The notes under the pieces are model-generated. The model had not been told where the DNA came from. It saw nothing but the letters and a program-made list of their open reading frames with translations, and did not search any database. A stretch of DNA of 64,000 nt from Streptomyces fagopyri (lineage in GTDB: Bacteria; Actinomycetota; Actinomycetes; Streptomycetales; Streptomycetaceae), in contig NZ_CP045643.1 of the NCBI RefSeq assembly GCF_009498275.1, positions 8,060,001 to 8,124,000 on the forward strand. The letters run 5' to 3'. Of the stretch, positions 38,173-49,304 are shown piece by piece (within the stretch, counting starts at the first letter, position 1; each line of letters starts with the position of its first letter). Made by a program: the position numbers and the translations under genes.

Positions 38173-39379
38173 CCTCGCCGACGAACTGCACCGCTGGGCC
38201 GACGAGGGCCGGGACTTCGCCGTCGCCACCGTCGTGAACGTCGGCGGCAGCGCGCCGCGCGGTCCGGGCGCCGCCCTCGCCGTGGACGGCCATGGCACTG
38301 CCGCCGGCTCGGTCTCCGGCGGATGCGTCGAAGGGGCCGTGTACGACCTGTGCGTCCAGGCGCTCCAGGACGGCCGGACTGTGCGGGAGCGGTTCGGACA
38401 CAGTGACGCGGACGCCTTCGCGGTCGGCCTGACCTGCGGCGGCGTCATCGATGTCCTGGTCACGCCGGTGCGTGCGGACGCACCGGACCGGAAGGTGTTC
38501 GAGGCGGCGCTGTCGGCCGCGGCCCGCGGTGAGCCGGCCGCCGTCGCCAGAGTGGCGCGGGGACCGGCCGGACTGCTGGGCAGGGCGCTGCTGGTCCGGC
38601 CCGACCCGGCGTACGGGCCACCGGTCGAGGGAGGTCTCAGCGGTTCCCCGGCGCTGGACGGCACCGCGGCAGGGGAGGCCCGCGGCATGCTCGCGGCGGG
38701 GCGCACCGGCACGGTCGAGATCTCCGAAGACGGTTCGCGGTGCCCCGGGGGCGTGACGCTGTTCGTGGAGTCCAGCGTGCCGCCGCCCCGCCTGATCGTC
38801 TTCGGCGCCGTCGACTTCGCCACGGCGCTGGTACGGGTCGGCAAGTTCCTCGGCTACCACGTGACCGTGTGCGACGCCCGCCCCGTCTTCGCCACCCGCG
38901 TCCGCTTCCCCGAGGCGGACGACATCGTCGTCGACTGGCCGCACCGCTACCTCCGGCGCACCGGGACCGACGAGCGGACGGTCCTGTGCGTGCTGACCCA
39001 CGACGCCAAGTTCGACGTACCCCTGCTGGAGGAGGCCCTGCGGATGCCGGCGGCCTTCGTCGGGGCCATGGGGTCGCGCCGCACCCACGAGGACCGTCAG
39101 CGACGGCTGCGCGAGGCCGGCCTCACCGAGCGGGAGCTGTCCCGGCTGAGATCCCCGATCGGGCTCGACCTCGGGGCCCGTACGCCGGAGGAGACCGCGC
39201 TGTCCATCGCGGCGGAGATCGTCGCGGCCCGGGAGGGCGGCACCGGCGCTCCGCTGACCGGCTCGCGGACGCCGATCCACCGCGACGGGGACGGCGTCCG
39301 TCGCGACGGGGACAGCGTCCATCGCGAGGGGGACGGGCGTGCGGGCGGTGGCGCGGCCGGGACGCGGGAGGCCGCCTGA
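38165..39379 (+). CDS. XdhC-family molybdenum cofactor maturation protein
   Basis: 404 residues. XdhC proteins bind Mo cofactor, help its sulfuration and insert it into the catalytic subunit. The N-terminal XdhC_CoxI part (FAVATVVNVGGSAPRGPGAA, SGGCVEGAVYD, LTCGGVIDVLV) precedes a Rossmann domain (PPPRLIVFGAVDFATALVR, AAFVGAMGSRRTHEDR, SPIGLDLGARTPEE). GTG 38165 overlaps the catalytic subunit gene by eight bases, so it is co-translated. The C-terminal 35 residues are a repeat-derived tail (HRDGDGVRRDGDSVHREGDG). Confidence 0.92.
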   Translation: MLDLADELHRWADEGRDFAVATVVNVGGSAPRGPGAALAVDGHGTAAGSVSGGCVEGAVYDLCVQALQDGRTVRERFGHSDADAFAVGLTCGGVIDVLVTPVRADAPDRKVFEAALSAAARGEPAAVARVARGPAGLLGRALLVRPDPAYGPPVEGGLSGSPALDGTAAGEARGMLAAGRTGTVEISEDGSRCPGGVTLFVESSVPPPRLIVFGAVDFATALVRVGKFLGYHVTVCDARPVFATRVRFPEADDIVVDWPHRYLRRTGTDERTVLCVLTHDAKFDVPLLEEALRMPAAFVGAMGSRRTHEDRQRRLREAGLTERELSRLRSPIGLDLGARTPEETALSIAAEIVAAREGGTGAPLTGSRTPIHRDGDGVRRDGDSVHREGDGRAGGGAAGTREAA

Positions 39380-39416
39380 CGGATGGCGGCCGGGCGCCCG
39401 TTCCGGGGATCGGCGC

Positions 39417-39485
39417 GGTGCCGCGACCGGCGAGCGTTTCGAGGAGCACGTCAAGGACGTGGACCTCGTCCTCGACTTCTCCTGA
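39417..39485 (+). pseudogene. Fragment of a quinone-oxidoreductase/zinc-dehydrogenase-like gene
   Basis: Twenty-two codons read ATGERFEEHVKDVDLVLDFS then TGA. This resembles the segment after the Rossmann strand of NADPH:quinone reductases (TGERFEDHVKDVDVVLDxxGG). No other part of such a gene is present, so this is probably a remnant of a deleted gene behind the xdhC operon. Weak because it is so short. Confidence 0.4.
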
Positions 39486-39659
39486 GACGCCGGGCGGCCG
39501 AGATCCGGGACCTCCGCGACTGCGGAAGCCCCGGGCGCGGCCTTCCGAGGCTCAGGACGGGCGTACCTGGAGCGCGCGGAGTAGCGGCGGCCGGGAACTC
39601 CCGGACGGCAAGAGGCGGGGTTGCGGGCGTACCGGCGGGTTCCGGGCGTGCCCGCGGGT

Positions 39660-40373
39660 TCAGGACGTGCCGGAGACGCGCGAGGTCGCGGCCGGGTCCG
39701 CGAGCCAGTCGTACGCGGTCCGCGCCGTGAACTCGGCCTGGCCGCCGCGCAGCAGCAGCCCAGCCGTGCCGAACGCCGGGTCGTCGGCCTGCGCGGTGAC
39801 GTACGGGATCGCGAGGCACCGCATCCCGGCCGCGTGCGCGGCCGCGGCGCCCGGGGCGGCGTCCTCCAGGACCACGCAGTCCGCCGGCGCGGCGCCCAGA
39901 CGGGCGGCGGCCTCCAGGAAGACGTCCGGTGCGGGCTTGCCGTGCGCCACCTCGTCGGCCGAGACGAAGGTCGTCAGACGGGCCGCCAGGCCGGTCCCCG
40001 TCAGGATCGCCTCGATGGCGGCGGCCGAGGAGCCCGAGGCCACGGCCATCGGGACCCCCGCGTCGGCCAGCAGCCCGACGAACTTCCGCATCTCCGGATA
40101 GACGTGCGTGCAGGCGCGGGCCAGCTCCAGATAGCGGCGGTTCTTCTCGGCGAGCAGGGCCTCCAGCGGAGCCCGCAGTCCGTAGCGCTCCTTCCAGAGA
40201 GTGAGCGTCTCCCGGGTGCTGATGCCCACGTACCGTTCGTGGTCGGCCCAGGTGAAGTCGGTGATGCCGTGCTCGGCGAGCGTCTGCCGCCCGGCTTCGA
40301 AGTAGTTCGGCTCGCTGTCCACGAGGGTTCCGTCGAGATCGAAGATGACCGAGGTGCGGCCGAGAGCGCTCAT
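39660..40373 (-). CDS. HAD superfamily phosphatase (beta-phosphoglucomutase-like)
   Basis: 237 residues. Motif I VIFDLDGTLVDSEP with the nucleophile Asp, motif II VASGSSAAAIE, and motif III/IV HGKPAPDVFLEAA plus VVLEDAAPGAAAA. The cap domain resembles subfamily I sugar-phosphate phosphatases/mutases. The substrate is unknown. The start at 40373 puts motif I near the N-terminus; a more upstream in-frame ATG (40418) would add 15 residues of unlikely sequence. Confidence 0.9.
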   Translation of the reverse strand: MSALGRTSVIFDLDGTLVDSEPNYFEAGRQTLAEHGITDFTWADHERYVGISTRETLTLWKERYGLRAPLEALLAEKNRRYLELARACTHVYPEMRKFVGLLADAGVPMAVASGSSAAAIEAILTGTGLAARLTTFVSADEVAHGKPAPDVFLEAAARLGAAPADCVVLEDAAPGAAAAHAAGMRCLAIPYVTAQADDPAFGTAGLLLRGGQAEFTARTAYDWLADPAATSRVSGTS

Positions 40374-40624
40374 GGGGTCCAGGATGCCAAGTCCCTGCCG
40401 GTGAGGGGCCAGGTGCACCCAGGACGAGACACATCCTGCGACGCGCGGATCGGACGGGGGCGGGCGGACCGGACCACGCGCGGACCGGGTGCCGGGCGGA
40501 ACGAACGGCGGGCGGGCCTGGGGCGTGGGGGCCGGACCGGATCATGGGCGGGCCAGATGGCGCACGGGTCGGACAGGCGACGGGGGCACAGGGGGCGGCA
40601 GCCCCGTGCCGGTCCAGGCGCCCG

Positions 40625-41101
40625 TCAGCCGTTCGGCATCCGGCCGATCGACTCCACCAGCGGCAGCACCCGGTGCGGAACACGTTCGCGCAGCGCCACC
40701 TCGGTGCGGGTGCGTACGACGCCGGGCATGCTGATGAGCGACTGGACCACATCTTCCAGGTGGGCGTTGTCGCGCGCCACCACCCGCGTGAGCAGATCGC
40801 CGCCGCCCGTGATCGAGAACGCCTCGATGATCTCCGGTACGGCGGCGAGCGCGTCGCCGACCTCGTCGAGACGGCCCTGCGTGACCTCGATGTGCACAAA
40901 GGCCAGCACGGGGTGGCCGAGCGCGGCGGGGGACAGCGAGGGTCCCGTGCCGGTGATCACCCCGTCCCGCTCCAGCCGGTCCATGCGGGCCTGGAGCGTC
41001 CCGCGGGCGACACCGAGCATGCGGGCGTACTCACGCACGCTGGTACGCGGCTGCTCCAGCAGCAGCCGCAGGATCCGGGTGTCGAGCTCGTCCACGGCCA
41101 T
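40625..41101 (-). CDS. Lrp/AsnC family transcriptional regulator
   Basis: 158 residues: N-terminal HTH (LDTRILRLLLEQPRTSVREY, MLGVARGTLQARMDRLERDG) and C-terminal RAM ligand domain (HPVLAFVHIEV, AFSITGGGDLLTRVVARD). Feast/famine regulator of amino-acid metabolism; here it is alone, with no obvious amino-acid gene next to it. Confidence 0.94.
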   Translation of the reverse strand: MAVDELDTRILRLLLEQPRTSVREYARMLGVARGTLQARMDRLERDGVITGTGPSLSPAALGHPVLAFVHIEVTQGRLDEVGDALAAVPEIIEAFSITGGGDLLTRVVARDNAHLEDVVQSLISMPGVVRTRTEVALRERVPHRVLPLVESIGRMPNG

Positions 41102-41444
41102 GGTGCGCCGGCCTTCCTGCCGCCTGAGGTGATCTTCACCGACTGTACCGACGGCACAGTGCGCACCGGTGGCCGATTCCGCGCCGGACCGGCTCCGGCC
41201 GGTGTGCCTCGCGCGTCCGTCCGGCCGCGCGACCTTCGCCTTCCCCTCCGCCCGCCTGCCGACGGCACCCGTGCGGCCGACGCCCCTGCGCCACGTGCAC
41301 CCAGGAATGCGGCGGACCGGGCGGGTCGCGGATGTGAGGGGGGCCGACCGGCGCGGAACCTCCAGCCGGGCGGAGGCCGAGGCGGACGCGCGGCGGCCGG
41401 TCCTGGAGCCGGAGCCGCGGAGGACTCCCGTCAGGTGTCAGGTG
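41102..41444. other. Spacer with heptamer repeat at its end
   Basis: No gene seen. At 41430-41450 GTCAGGT is repeated three times; the third copy overlaps the last codons and stop of the leftward gene beginning at 41445. Confidence 0.6.
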
Positions 41445-42269
41445 TCAGGTGCCGGGTGGCGCGGAGGACGGGGACCCGACCTGGTCCCAGCCGTTCACCG
41501 GACCGCCGTGCCCGAGGGGGAGGGCGTCCCCCGGGCCCGCCCGCTCGCGGGGACCGGCGGCGCCGTCCGGGAAGCCGTCGAGGGCGACCCGGATCCGCTC
41601 CGCGGGAAGGCCGCGCCGGAGCAGGGCACGGGCGGTGGCCCGGACCGTCTCCGCGGGACCGCAGACGTAGGCCGTGGTGTTCCGGGGATCGAACCGGGCC
41701 CCGTCCAGGAGGGCGGTGACGGCGCCGACGGAGCCCTCCCAGCCGGGCCCGGGGCGGTCGACGGTGACCGCGCAGTGCGGTGGGCCGTGCGCCGCCGACC
41801 AGGCGTGCGTCTGCTGGGCGTAGAGGATGTCGTCCGGGGTGCGGGCGCCGACCAGGACGTTCAGGTGTCCGTACAGCTGAGGTGCGGCGAGCGCGTCGAG
41901 GACCAGCGGGCGCAGGGTCGCCGGACCGAGTCCGTCCGCGACGACCAGCAGGTCCTGCCCGGCCGCCCTGTCGAGTTCCCAGCCGGTGCCGAACGGGCCG
42001 CGCAACCCGACCCGGCCACCCGGCCGAAGGGCGCACAGGGCGGCCGAGACCGCCTCCACCGACCGAATCGTGAGGGCGATCTCCTGGCGGTCGATGCGGG
42101 ACACCGGTACCGGGATCGTGCCCACCGCGAGAGCGTGCACCAGGGCGTAGCGGCCGGGCGTGAACGGCGCGAGCAGCCCGGTGCCCGTCGGCGCGAGCGT
42201 GAGGGTGACCGTGTCGGCCGTCTCCTCGCGGGCCTGCGTCACCTGATAGGGGAGGGGAACGTCGTCCAT
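41445..42269 (-). CDS. Hydrogenase-gamma-like FAD/NAD(P)-binding oxidoreductase
   Basis: 274 residues of the ferredoxin-NADP reductase fold: FAD part FTPGRYALVHALAVG and PVSRIDRQEIALTIRSV, NAD part DLLVVADGLGPATLRPLVLDAL and AYVCGPAETVRATARALL. Resembles the gamma (electron-transfer) subunit of cytoplasmic NiFe hydrogenases/sulfhydrogenases, but the C-terminus lacks a clear [2Fe-2S] Cys cluster and no other hydrogenase subunit is present. Such a gene is a regular member of Streptomyces hypoxia/dormancy clusters. ATG 42269 with GGAGG upstream. Confidence 0.82.
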   Translation of the reverse strand: MDDVPLPYQVTQAREETADTVTLTLAPTGTGLLAPFTPGRYALVHALAVGTIPVPVSRIDRQEIALTIRSVEAVSAALCALRPGGRVGLRGPFGTGWELDRAAGQDLLVVADGLGPATLRPLVLDALAAPQLYGHLNVLVGARTPDDILYAQQTHAWSAAHGPPHCAVTVDRPGPGWEGSVGAVTALLDGARFDPRNTTAYVCGPAETVRATARALLRRGLPAERIRVALDGFPDGAAGPRERAGPGDALPLGHGGPVNGWDQVGSPSSAPPGT

Positions 42270-42788
42270 GGCCGGCCTCCGCTGCCGTAGGGGCGTACGT
42301 ACCGATGGGAGGACCGTCCGGTCGCTCACCGGCGAGGGGCACCGGGTCGAGGGTGCTCCTTCCAGCGTGGACGCATGAGCGGGTGGGCACCACACCTCGC
42401 CGGGTCCCGGGCGGCCGCACTCGTCGCCGGGGCACTGTCGCCGGGGGGGCGCGGGACGGTGGGACCCACGCCCTCACGCCCCCACACCCTTCCGCCGCGC
42501 GCCTCCTCAGGGCCGTTCGGCCCCCGCCGGGGACCTGCGGCCCCTGCACCGCGGCCGGTCGGGGCCAGAGCCTGGAAACGGAACGCCGGCCCGGCCCGGC
42601 AGAGGGAGACCACGCAGAGGGAGACCATGCCCGGCACCGTGACCGCTCCATCACCGGCGTCACCCGTCCGGCTTCCTGGTGGGACGACCCGGCGGCGGGC
42701 GGCCGCGCACCGGCCGGGCAGGCCGGGCGGGCGGTGCCAGCGGGTGCGGTCCGGGGGAGTGACGTCGCGCGAGGAGGGAATCACCACC
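42270..42788. other. Divergent control region of the hypoxia/dormancy cluster
   Basis: About 520 bases between the leftward oxidoreductase and the rightward small ORF/universal stress genes. No gene seen. It holds the GGGCCG-TT-CGGCCC dyad (42510-42523) and two copies of GAGGGAGACCA near 42602-42627. Confidence 0.45.
42510..42523. promoter_or_regulatory. Candidate DevR/OsdR-type operator (GGGCCGTTCGGCCC)
   Basis: A dyad with 6-bp arms and a TT centre, in the divergent spacer. Its GGGxCx/xGxCCC outline recalls the DevR (DosR) box. The cognate regulator would be the LuxR-type protein at 49305-50006. Assignment is inferred from motif outline and position. Confidence 0.35.
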
Positions 42789-43124
42789 ATGGTGGAAGGA
42801 GCCGCCCGCGTGGTCTCCCACCCCGGGTTGCGGCGCGGCGGGAAACTCGTGAGGGTGGCCGTGCCGGCGTACGGCACGCTCCGGGGCCCGGTCCACGGCA
42901 CGGTCCGCGACACCTCGGTGACCGGATACGACCCCGGGACACGGCAGGGCCTCGCCGAGGTCCGTCGGCCGCACACCGCGGGCCGGACCGTTTCCGTCCA
43001 CGGACCCGTCCGCCCGCGATCCGACCACGGGACCCGTCCGCACGCGTCCGTCGACGAACCCACCGCGATGCCGCGCGGTCGGGCCAGGACCGGGATCGTC
43101 CGCGATCCCGGCACGGGAAGGTGA
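42789..43124 (+). CDS. Unrecognised 111-residue ORF, possible degenerate CBS-domain gene
   Basis: ATG 42789 follows GAGGAGGGA at a good distance, and the stop lies just ahead of the universal stress gene. The start MVEGAARVVS resembles the N-terminus of the CBS-domain proteins that usually precede this stress gene in Streptomyces, but nothing after it looks like a CBS fold; it turns into basic low-complexity sequence with VHGPV/VHGTV repeats. It may be a deletion remnant kept as a leader, or a non-functional frame. Confidence 0.35.
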   Translation: MVEGAARVVSHPGLRRGGKLVRVAVPAYGTLRGPVHGTVRDTSVTGYDPGTRQGLAEVRRPHTAGRTVSVHGPVRPRSDHGTRPHASVDEPTAMPRGRARTGIVRDPGTGR

Positions 43125-43129
43125 GGATC

Positions 43130-44017
43130 TTGGAGCTTCCCCTCGTCGTGGGCGTCGACGGCTCCGGACCGAGCCTGCGCGCGGTGGACTGGGCGGCGGA
43201 CGAGGCGGCGCTGCGCGGTGCCCCGCTGCGGCTGGTGAACGCGTCACTGTGGGAACGCTACGAAGGAGTCTCCGCCGCCGGAACGGACCGGCCCCCGGAC
43301 CAGAAGCTGGCGGAGGACGTCGTCGACGCCGCCACACGGCGCGTCCGTGACCGGCGGCCCGGTACGCGGGTGTCGGCCGACGTCCTGCCCGACGACCCGG
43401 TGAGTGTCCTGCTGCACGAGGGACACCGTGCCTGCGCGCTGGTCATCGGCTCGCGCGGCCGCAACGGGCTCGTCGAACTGCTGCTCGGCTCGGTGAGCCT
43501 CGCGGTGGCCGCGCGCGCCGACTGCCCCGTGATCGTGCTGCGTGGCGGCCAGGAGAGCCGGGCCGCGGCCGGGGAACACCGGCGGATCGTCCTCGCGGTC
43601 GGCGACGGCCCGAACAGTTCCGCACCCGCGCGATTCGCCCTCCAGGAGGCAGAGGCCCGCGGGGCGTCCCTGGACGCGGTACGGGCCTGGCGGTGGCCCG
43701 GCCGGGAGCCGACGGACCAGCCGCCCGTCGAGGGGGAACCCGCCCGACGGCACGAGCGGCAGGCGGTGGAGATCCTGGAGTCGGCGCTGGACGGGCCCGC
43801 GGCGGAGCATCCTTCGGTGCGGCTCCGTCTGCGGGCCGCCGAGGGGTCCGCCCGCGGCGTGCTGCTGGCCGCCTCGGCCGGGGCGGACCTGCTGGTCGTC
43901 GGCGCCGAGCGGCTCCACGCACATGTCGGACTGCCGGTCGGCCGGGTCGTGCACGCCCTTCTGCACCGGTCCGCCTGCCCGGTGGCCGTCGTTCCCGACC
44001 GGGCGGGAACACAGTGA
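43130..44017 (+). CDS. Universal stress protein, two tandem UspA domains
   Basis: About 295 residues. First domain: MELPLVVGVDGSGPSLRAVD, ending VIGSRGRNGLVELLLGSVSL and CPVIVLRG; second domain from about 143 ending LLVVGAERLHAHVGLPVGRV and CPVAVVPD. The ATP-binding G-x2-G-x9-G-[ST] outline is clear in domain 1. USPs of this type are induced by hypoxia under DevR/OsdR in actinobacteria. Start: TTG 43130, nine bases after GGAAG; a GTG at 43121 overlapping the upstream stop is an alternative. Confidence 0.88.
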   Translation: MELPLVVGVDGSGPSLRAVDWAADEAALRGAPLRLVNASLWERYEGVSAAGTDRPPDQKLAEDVVDAATRRVRDRRPGTRVSADVLPDDPVSVLLHEGHRACALVIGSRGRNGLVELLLGSVSLAVAARADCPVIVLRGGQESRAAAGEHRRIVLAVGDGPNSSAPARFALQEAEARGASLDAVRAWRWPGREPTDQPPVEGEPARRHERQAVEILESALDGPAAEHPSVRLRLRAAEGSARGVLLAASAGADLLVVGAERLHAHVGLPVGRVVHALLHRSACPVAVVPDRAGTQ

Positions 44018-44022
44018 CCGGC

Positions 44023-44826
44023 TCAGAGACTCGCCGCGTGGTCGGGGACGTACGTCTGAAGATCGCGCGGCGGGCGCTCGTACCCGGTCGACGGCGGCCG
44101 GGGCGGCAGTTCGAGCACCGGCGGGGGCACCTCGTGGTACGGCACCGAGTCGAGCAGATGGGCGATCATGTTCAGCCGGGCGCGGCGCTTGTCGTCGCTC
44201 TCGACCACGGACCAGGGCGCTTCCGGAATGTCCGTGTGCACCAGCATCTCGTCCTTGGCCCGGGAGTACGCCTCCCATCGCGTGATCGACTCCAGGTCCA
44301 TCGGAGAGAGCTTCCAGCGCCGCGTCGGATCCTTCAGCCGGCGCCGGAACCGGTCCTGCTGCACCGCGTCGCTCACCGAGAACCAGTACTTGCGCAGCAC
44401 GATCCCCGCCTCCACGAGCATGCGCTCGAAGAGGGGGCATTGACGCAGGAAGAGTTGGTACTCCTCCTTGGTGCAGAAACCCATGACGTGTTCGACACCG
44501 GCCCGGTTGTACCAGCTCCGGTCGAACAGGACGATCTCCCCGGCGGCCGGCAGATGTTCGACGTACCGCTGGAAGTACCACTGGGTGCGCTCGCGCTCGG
44601 TCGGCCTGGGCAGCGCCACGGTCCGCGCGACACGCGGATTGAGATGCTCCGAGACCCTTTTGATCGTGCCGCCCTTGCCCGCCGCGTCACGCCCCTCGAA
44701 GACCACCACGAGTCGGACGCCCTCGACGCGCACCCACTCCTGGAGCTTCACCAGCTCCGTCTGGAGCCGCAGCAGTTCCCGCTCGTACACCGCCCCCGGC
44801 AACGACGCCGGCCTCTTGCCGCCCAT
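44023..44826 (-). CDS. ppk2: Polyphosphate kinase 2 (PPK2)
   Basis: 267 residues. Transfers phosphate between polyphosphate and nucleoside di- or monophosphates. Walker [16 protein letters not shown], Walker [19 protein letters not shown] and the lid region [15 protein letters not shown] are intact; single-domain length. In a hypoxia cluster it would recharge ADP or GDP from polyphosphate when respiration stops. Convergent with the universal stress gene (5-base gap) and divergent from phosphoketolase. Confidence 0.95.
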   Translation of the reverse strand: MGGKRPASLPGAVYERELLRLQTELVKLQEWVRVEGVRLVVVFEGRDAAGKGGTIKRVSEHLNPRVARTVALPRPTERERTQWYFQRYVEHLPAAGEIVLFDRSWYNRAGVEHVMGFCTKEEYQLFLRQCPLFERMLVEAGIVLRKYWFSVSDAVQQDRFRRRLKDPTRRWKLSPMDLESITRWEAYSRAKDEMLVHTDIPEAPWSVVESDDKRRARLNMIAHLLDSVPYHEVPPPVLELPPRPPSTGYERPPRDLQTYVPDHAASL

Positions 44827-44873
44827 GCCTCCTCCTCTCCCCGCCGACCTGCCCCGATGACTTCGGAGTCACC

Positions 44874-47273
44874 ATGCCCAAGGTCCAACCGTCCAAGGTG
44901 GAACAACAGGACGCCACCGTACTGAGCGACGAGGAACTGCGCACCCTGGACGCCCACTGGCGGGCCGCCAACTACCTTGCCGTGGGCCAGATCTACCTGC
45001 TGGCCAACCCCCTGCTGACCGAGCCCCTGACACCCGATCACATCAAGCCGCGGCTGCTCGGTCACTGGGGCACCTCACCCGGGCTCAACCTCGTCCACAC
45101 CCACCTCAACCGGGTGATCAGGGCCCGCGCTCTGGACGCGTTGTGCGTCTGGGGACCCGGTCACGGCGGGCCGGCCGTGCTCGCCAACTCCTGGCTGGAG
45201 GGCAGTTACAGCGAGACGTACCCGAACGTGTCGCGGGACGCGGCCGGCATGGAGCGGCTGTTCAGGCAGTTCTCGTTCCCCGGTGGCGTGCCCAGCCATG
45301 TCGCCCCCGAGACACCGGGCTCGATCCACGAGGGCGGCGAGCTCGGCTACTCCCTCGCGCACGCCTACGGCGCCGCCTTCGACAACCCGGACCTGCTGGT
45401 CGCCTGCGTCATCGGGGACGGCGAGGCGGAGACCGGCCCGCTGGCCGCGTCCTGGCACTCCAACAAGTTCCTCGACCCGGTCCACGACGGCGCCGTCCTG
45501 CCGATCCTGCACCTCAACGGCTACAAGATCGCCAACCCGACGGTGCTGGCCCGCATCCCCGAACCCGAACTCGACGAGCTGCTGCGCGGCTACGGCCACG
45601 ACCCCATCCACGTCACCAGCGACGACCCGCACCAGGTGCACCGGGCCATGGCCGACGCCTTCGACCGGGCCCTGGACCGCATCGCGCTGATGCAGCGCAC
45701 CGCCCGCGAGGACGGGGTGACCGAGCGCGTGCACTGGCCCATGATCGTGCTCCGCACGCCGAAGGGGTGGACCGGACCCGCGGAGGTCGACGGCCTGCCG
45801 GTCGCGGGAACCTGGCGCGCCCACCAGGTCCCGCTGCCCGCCGTGCGGGAGAACCCGGAGCACCTGCGCCAGTTGGAGGCCTGGCTGCGCTCCTACCGGC
45901 CCGAGGAGCTCTTCGACGCGGAGGGCCGGCCGGTCGCCGAGGTCCTCACCTGTGTCCCGGAGGGAGCGCGCCGGCTGGGTGCCACCCCGCACGCCAACGG
46001 CGGTCTGCTCGTCCGCGATCTGCCGGTCCCCTCCCTCGACCGGTTCGCCGTCCCCGTCGACAAGCCGGGCGGTACCGTGCACGAGCCCACCCGGGTCCTC
46101 GGCGAGCTCCTCGAACAGGTCATGAAGGACACCGCGCCCCGCCGCGACTTCCGGCTGGTGGGCCCCGACGAGACGGCCTCCAACCGGCTCGACGCCGTCT
46201 ACGGCGCCAGCGGCAAGGCATGGCAGGCCCAGACCCTCCAGGTGGACGAACACCTGGACCGGCACGGCCGGGTCATGGAGATCCTCTCCGAACACATGTG
46301 CCAGGGCTGGCTCGAGGGCTACCTCCTCACCGGCCGGCACGGCCTGTTCTCCTGCTACGAGGCCTTCGTCCACATCGTCGACTCGATGGTCAACCAGCAC
46401 ATCAAGTGGCTCAGGACTTCGCGCGCGCTGCCGTGGCGTGCCCCGATCGCCTCCCTGAACTACCTGCTCACCTCGCACGTCTGGCGTCAGGACCACAACG
46501 GCTTCTCCCACCAGGACCCCGGCTTCGTCGACCACGTCCTCAGCAAGAGCCCGGAGGTCGTACGGGTCTACCTGCCGCCGGACACCAACACCCTGCTGTC
46601 CGTGGCCGATCACGTGCTGCGCAGCCGGGACTACGTCAATGTCGTGGTCGCGGGCAAGCAGCCGGGCTTCGACTGGCTCACCATGGACCAGGCCCGCGCC
46701 CACTGCGCCCGCGGCGCCGGAATCTGGGAGTGGGCCGGCACGACCGGTGCCGACCGCGAACCGGATGTCGTCCTCGCCTGCGCGGGCGACGTCCCCACCC
46801 TGGAGATCCTGGCCGCCGCCGACCTCGTCCGGCGCCATCTGCCCGAACTCGCCGTGCGTGTCGTCAACGTCGTCGACATGACCCGGCTGATGCCGCGCGA
46901 GGACCACCCGCACGGCATGAGCGACCGCGAGTACGACGGACTGTTCACCACCGACAAGCCGGTGATCTTCGCCTACCACGGCTATCCCTGGCTCGTCCAC
47001 CGCCTCGCCTATCGACGCGCCGGCCACCCCAACCTGCACGTCCGCGGCTACAAGGAGATGGGCACCACCACGACCCCCTTCGACATGGTCGTCCGCAACG
47101 ACCTGGACCGCTACCGCCTCGTCATGGACGTCATCGACCGGGTTCCCGGCCTCGGTGTCCGCGCCGCCGCCGTGCGCCAGCGGATGGCCGACGTCCGCAC
47201 CCGTCACCACGCCTGGGTCCGGGAGCACGGCACCGATCTGCCCGAGGTCGCCGACTGGAGCTGGACCGGCTGA
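44874..47273 (+). CDS. xfp: Xylulose-5-phosphate/fructose-6-phosphate phosphoketolase
   Basis: 799 residues, normal for the family. TPP-dependent cleavage of xylulose-5-P (or fructose-6-P) with phosphate to acetyl-phosphate and an aldose-phosphate. Signatures: [38 protein letters not shown], the TPP-binding [19 protein letters not shown], and in the C-terminal half [19 protein letters not shown]. Acetyl-phosphate gives ATP through acetate kinase without respiration, fitting the hypoxia setting. ATG 44874, with an SD-like CGGAG nine bases upstream. Confidence 0.98.
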   Translation: MPKVQPSKVEQQDATVLSDEELRTLDAHWRAANYLAVGQIYLLANPLLTEPLTPDHIKPRLLGHWGTSPGLNLVHTHLNRVIRARALDALCVWGPGHGGPAVLANSWLEGSYSETYPNVSRDAAGMERLFRQFSFPGGVPSHVAPETPGSIHEGGELGYSLAHAYGAAFDNPDLLVACVIGDGEAETGPLAASWHSNKFLDPVHDGAVLPILHLNGYKIANPTVLARIPEPELDELLRGYGHDPIHVTSDDPHQVHRAMADAFDRALDRIALMQRTAREDGVTERVHWPMIVLRTPKGWTGPAEVDGLPVAGTWRAHQVPLPAVRENPEHLRQLEAWLRSYRPEELFDAEGRPVAEVLTCVPEGARRLGATPHANGGLLVRDLPVPSLDRFAVPVDKPGGTVHEPTRVLGELLEQVMKDTAPRRDFRLVGPDETASNRLDAVYGASGKAWQAQTLQVDEHLDRHGRVMEILSEHMCQGWLEGYLLTGRHGLFSCYEAFVHIVDSMVNQHIKWLRTSRALPWRAPIASLNYLLTSHVWRQDHNGFSHQDPGFVDHVLSKSPEVVRVYLPPDTNTLLSVADHVLRSRDYVNVVVAGKQPGFDWLTMDQARAHCARGAGIWEWAGTTGADREPDVVLACAGDVPTLEILAAADLVRRHLPELAVRVVNVVDMTRLMPREDHPHGMSDREYDGLFTTDKPVIFAYHGYPWLVHRLAYRRAGHPNLHVRGYKEMGTTTTPFDMVVRNDLDRYRLVMDVIDRVPGLGVRAAAVRQRMADVRTRHHAWVREHGTDLPEVADWSWTG

Positions 47274-47428
47274 CGACCGGCACGCGTGCGGGGCGTCGGG
47301 GTGTCCCGGCGTCCCGTGTGTCCGGTGCCGCGTGTGTCCGGTGCCGTCGCGCGTCGCGGACGCGGTGGGGCGCCGGGGGTCCCCTGGCGTCCCGGTGATG
47401 AGAGCGGGGCCCCCGGACAGTACCGTGA

Positions 47429-49252
<1,824 letters not shown>

Positions 49253-49304
49253 GACGGGTGCGCGGGCGCGTCGGGGGAGTTCCGCGCCTCTGCCGGACCT
49301 GGGG

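Noticed and set aside
35959..38844. 961-codon open frame antisense to the molybdenum hydroxylase genes
   Set aside because: Arginine/proline-rich shadow of the sense genes.
41445..42269. NiFe hydrogenase operon
   Set aside because: Only the gamma-like electron-transfer subunit is present, with no large, small or delta subunit.
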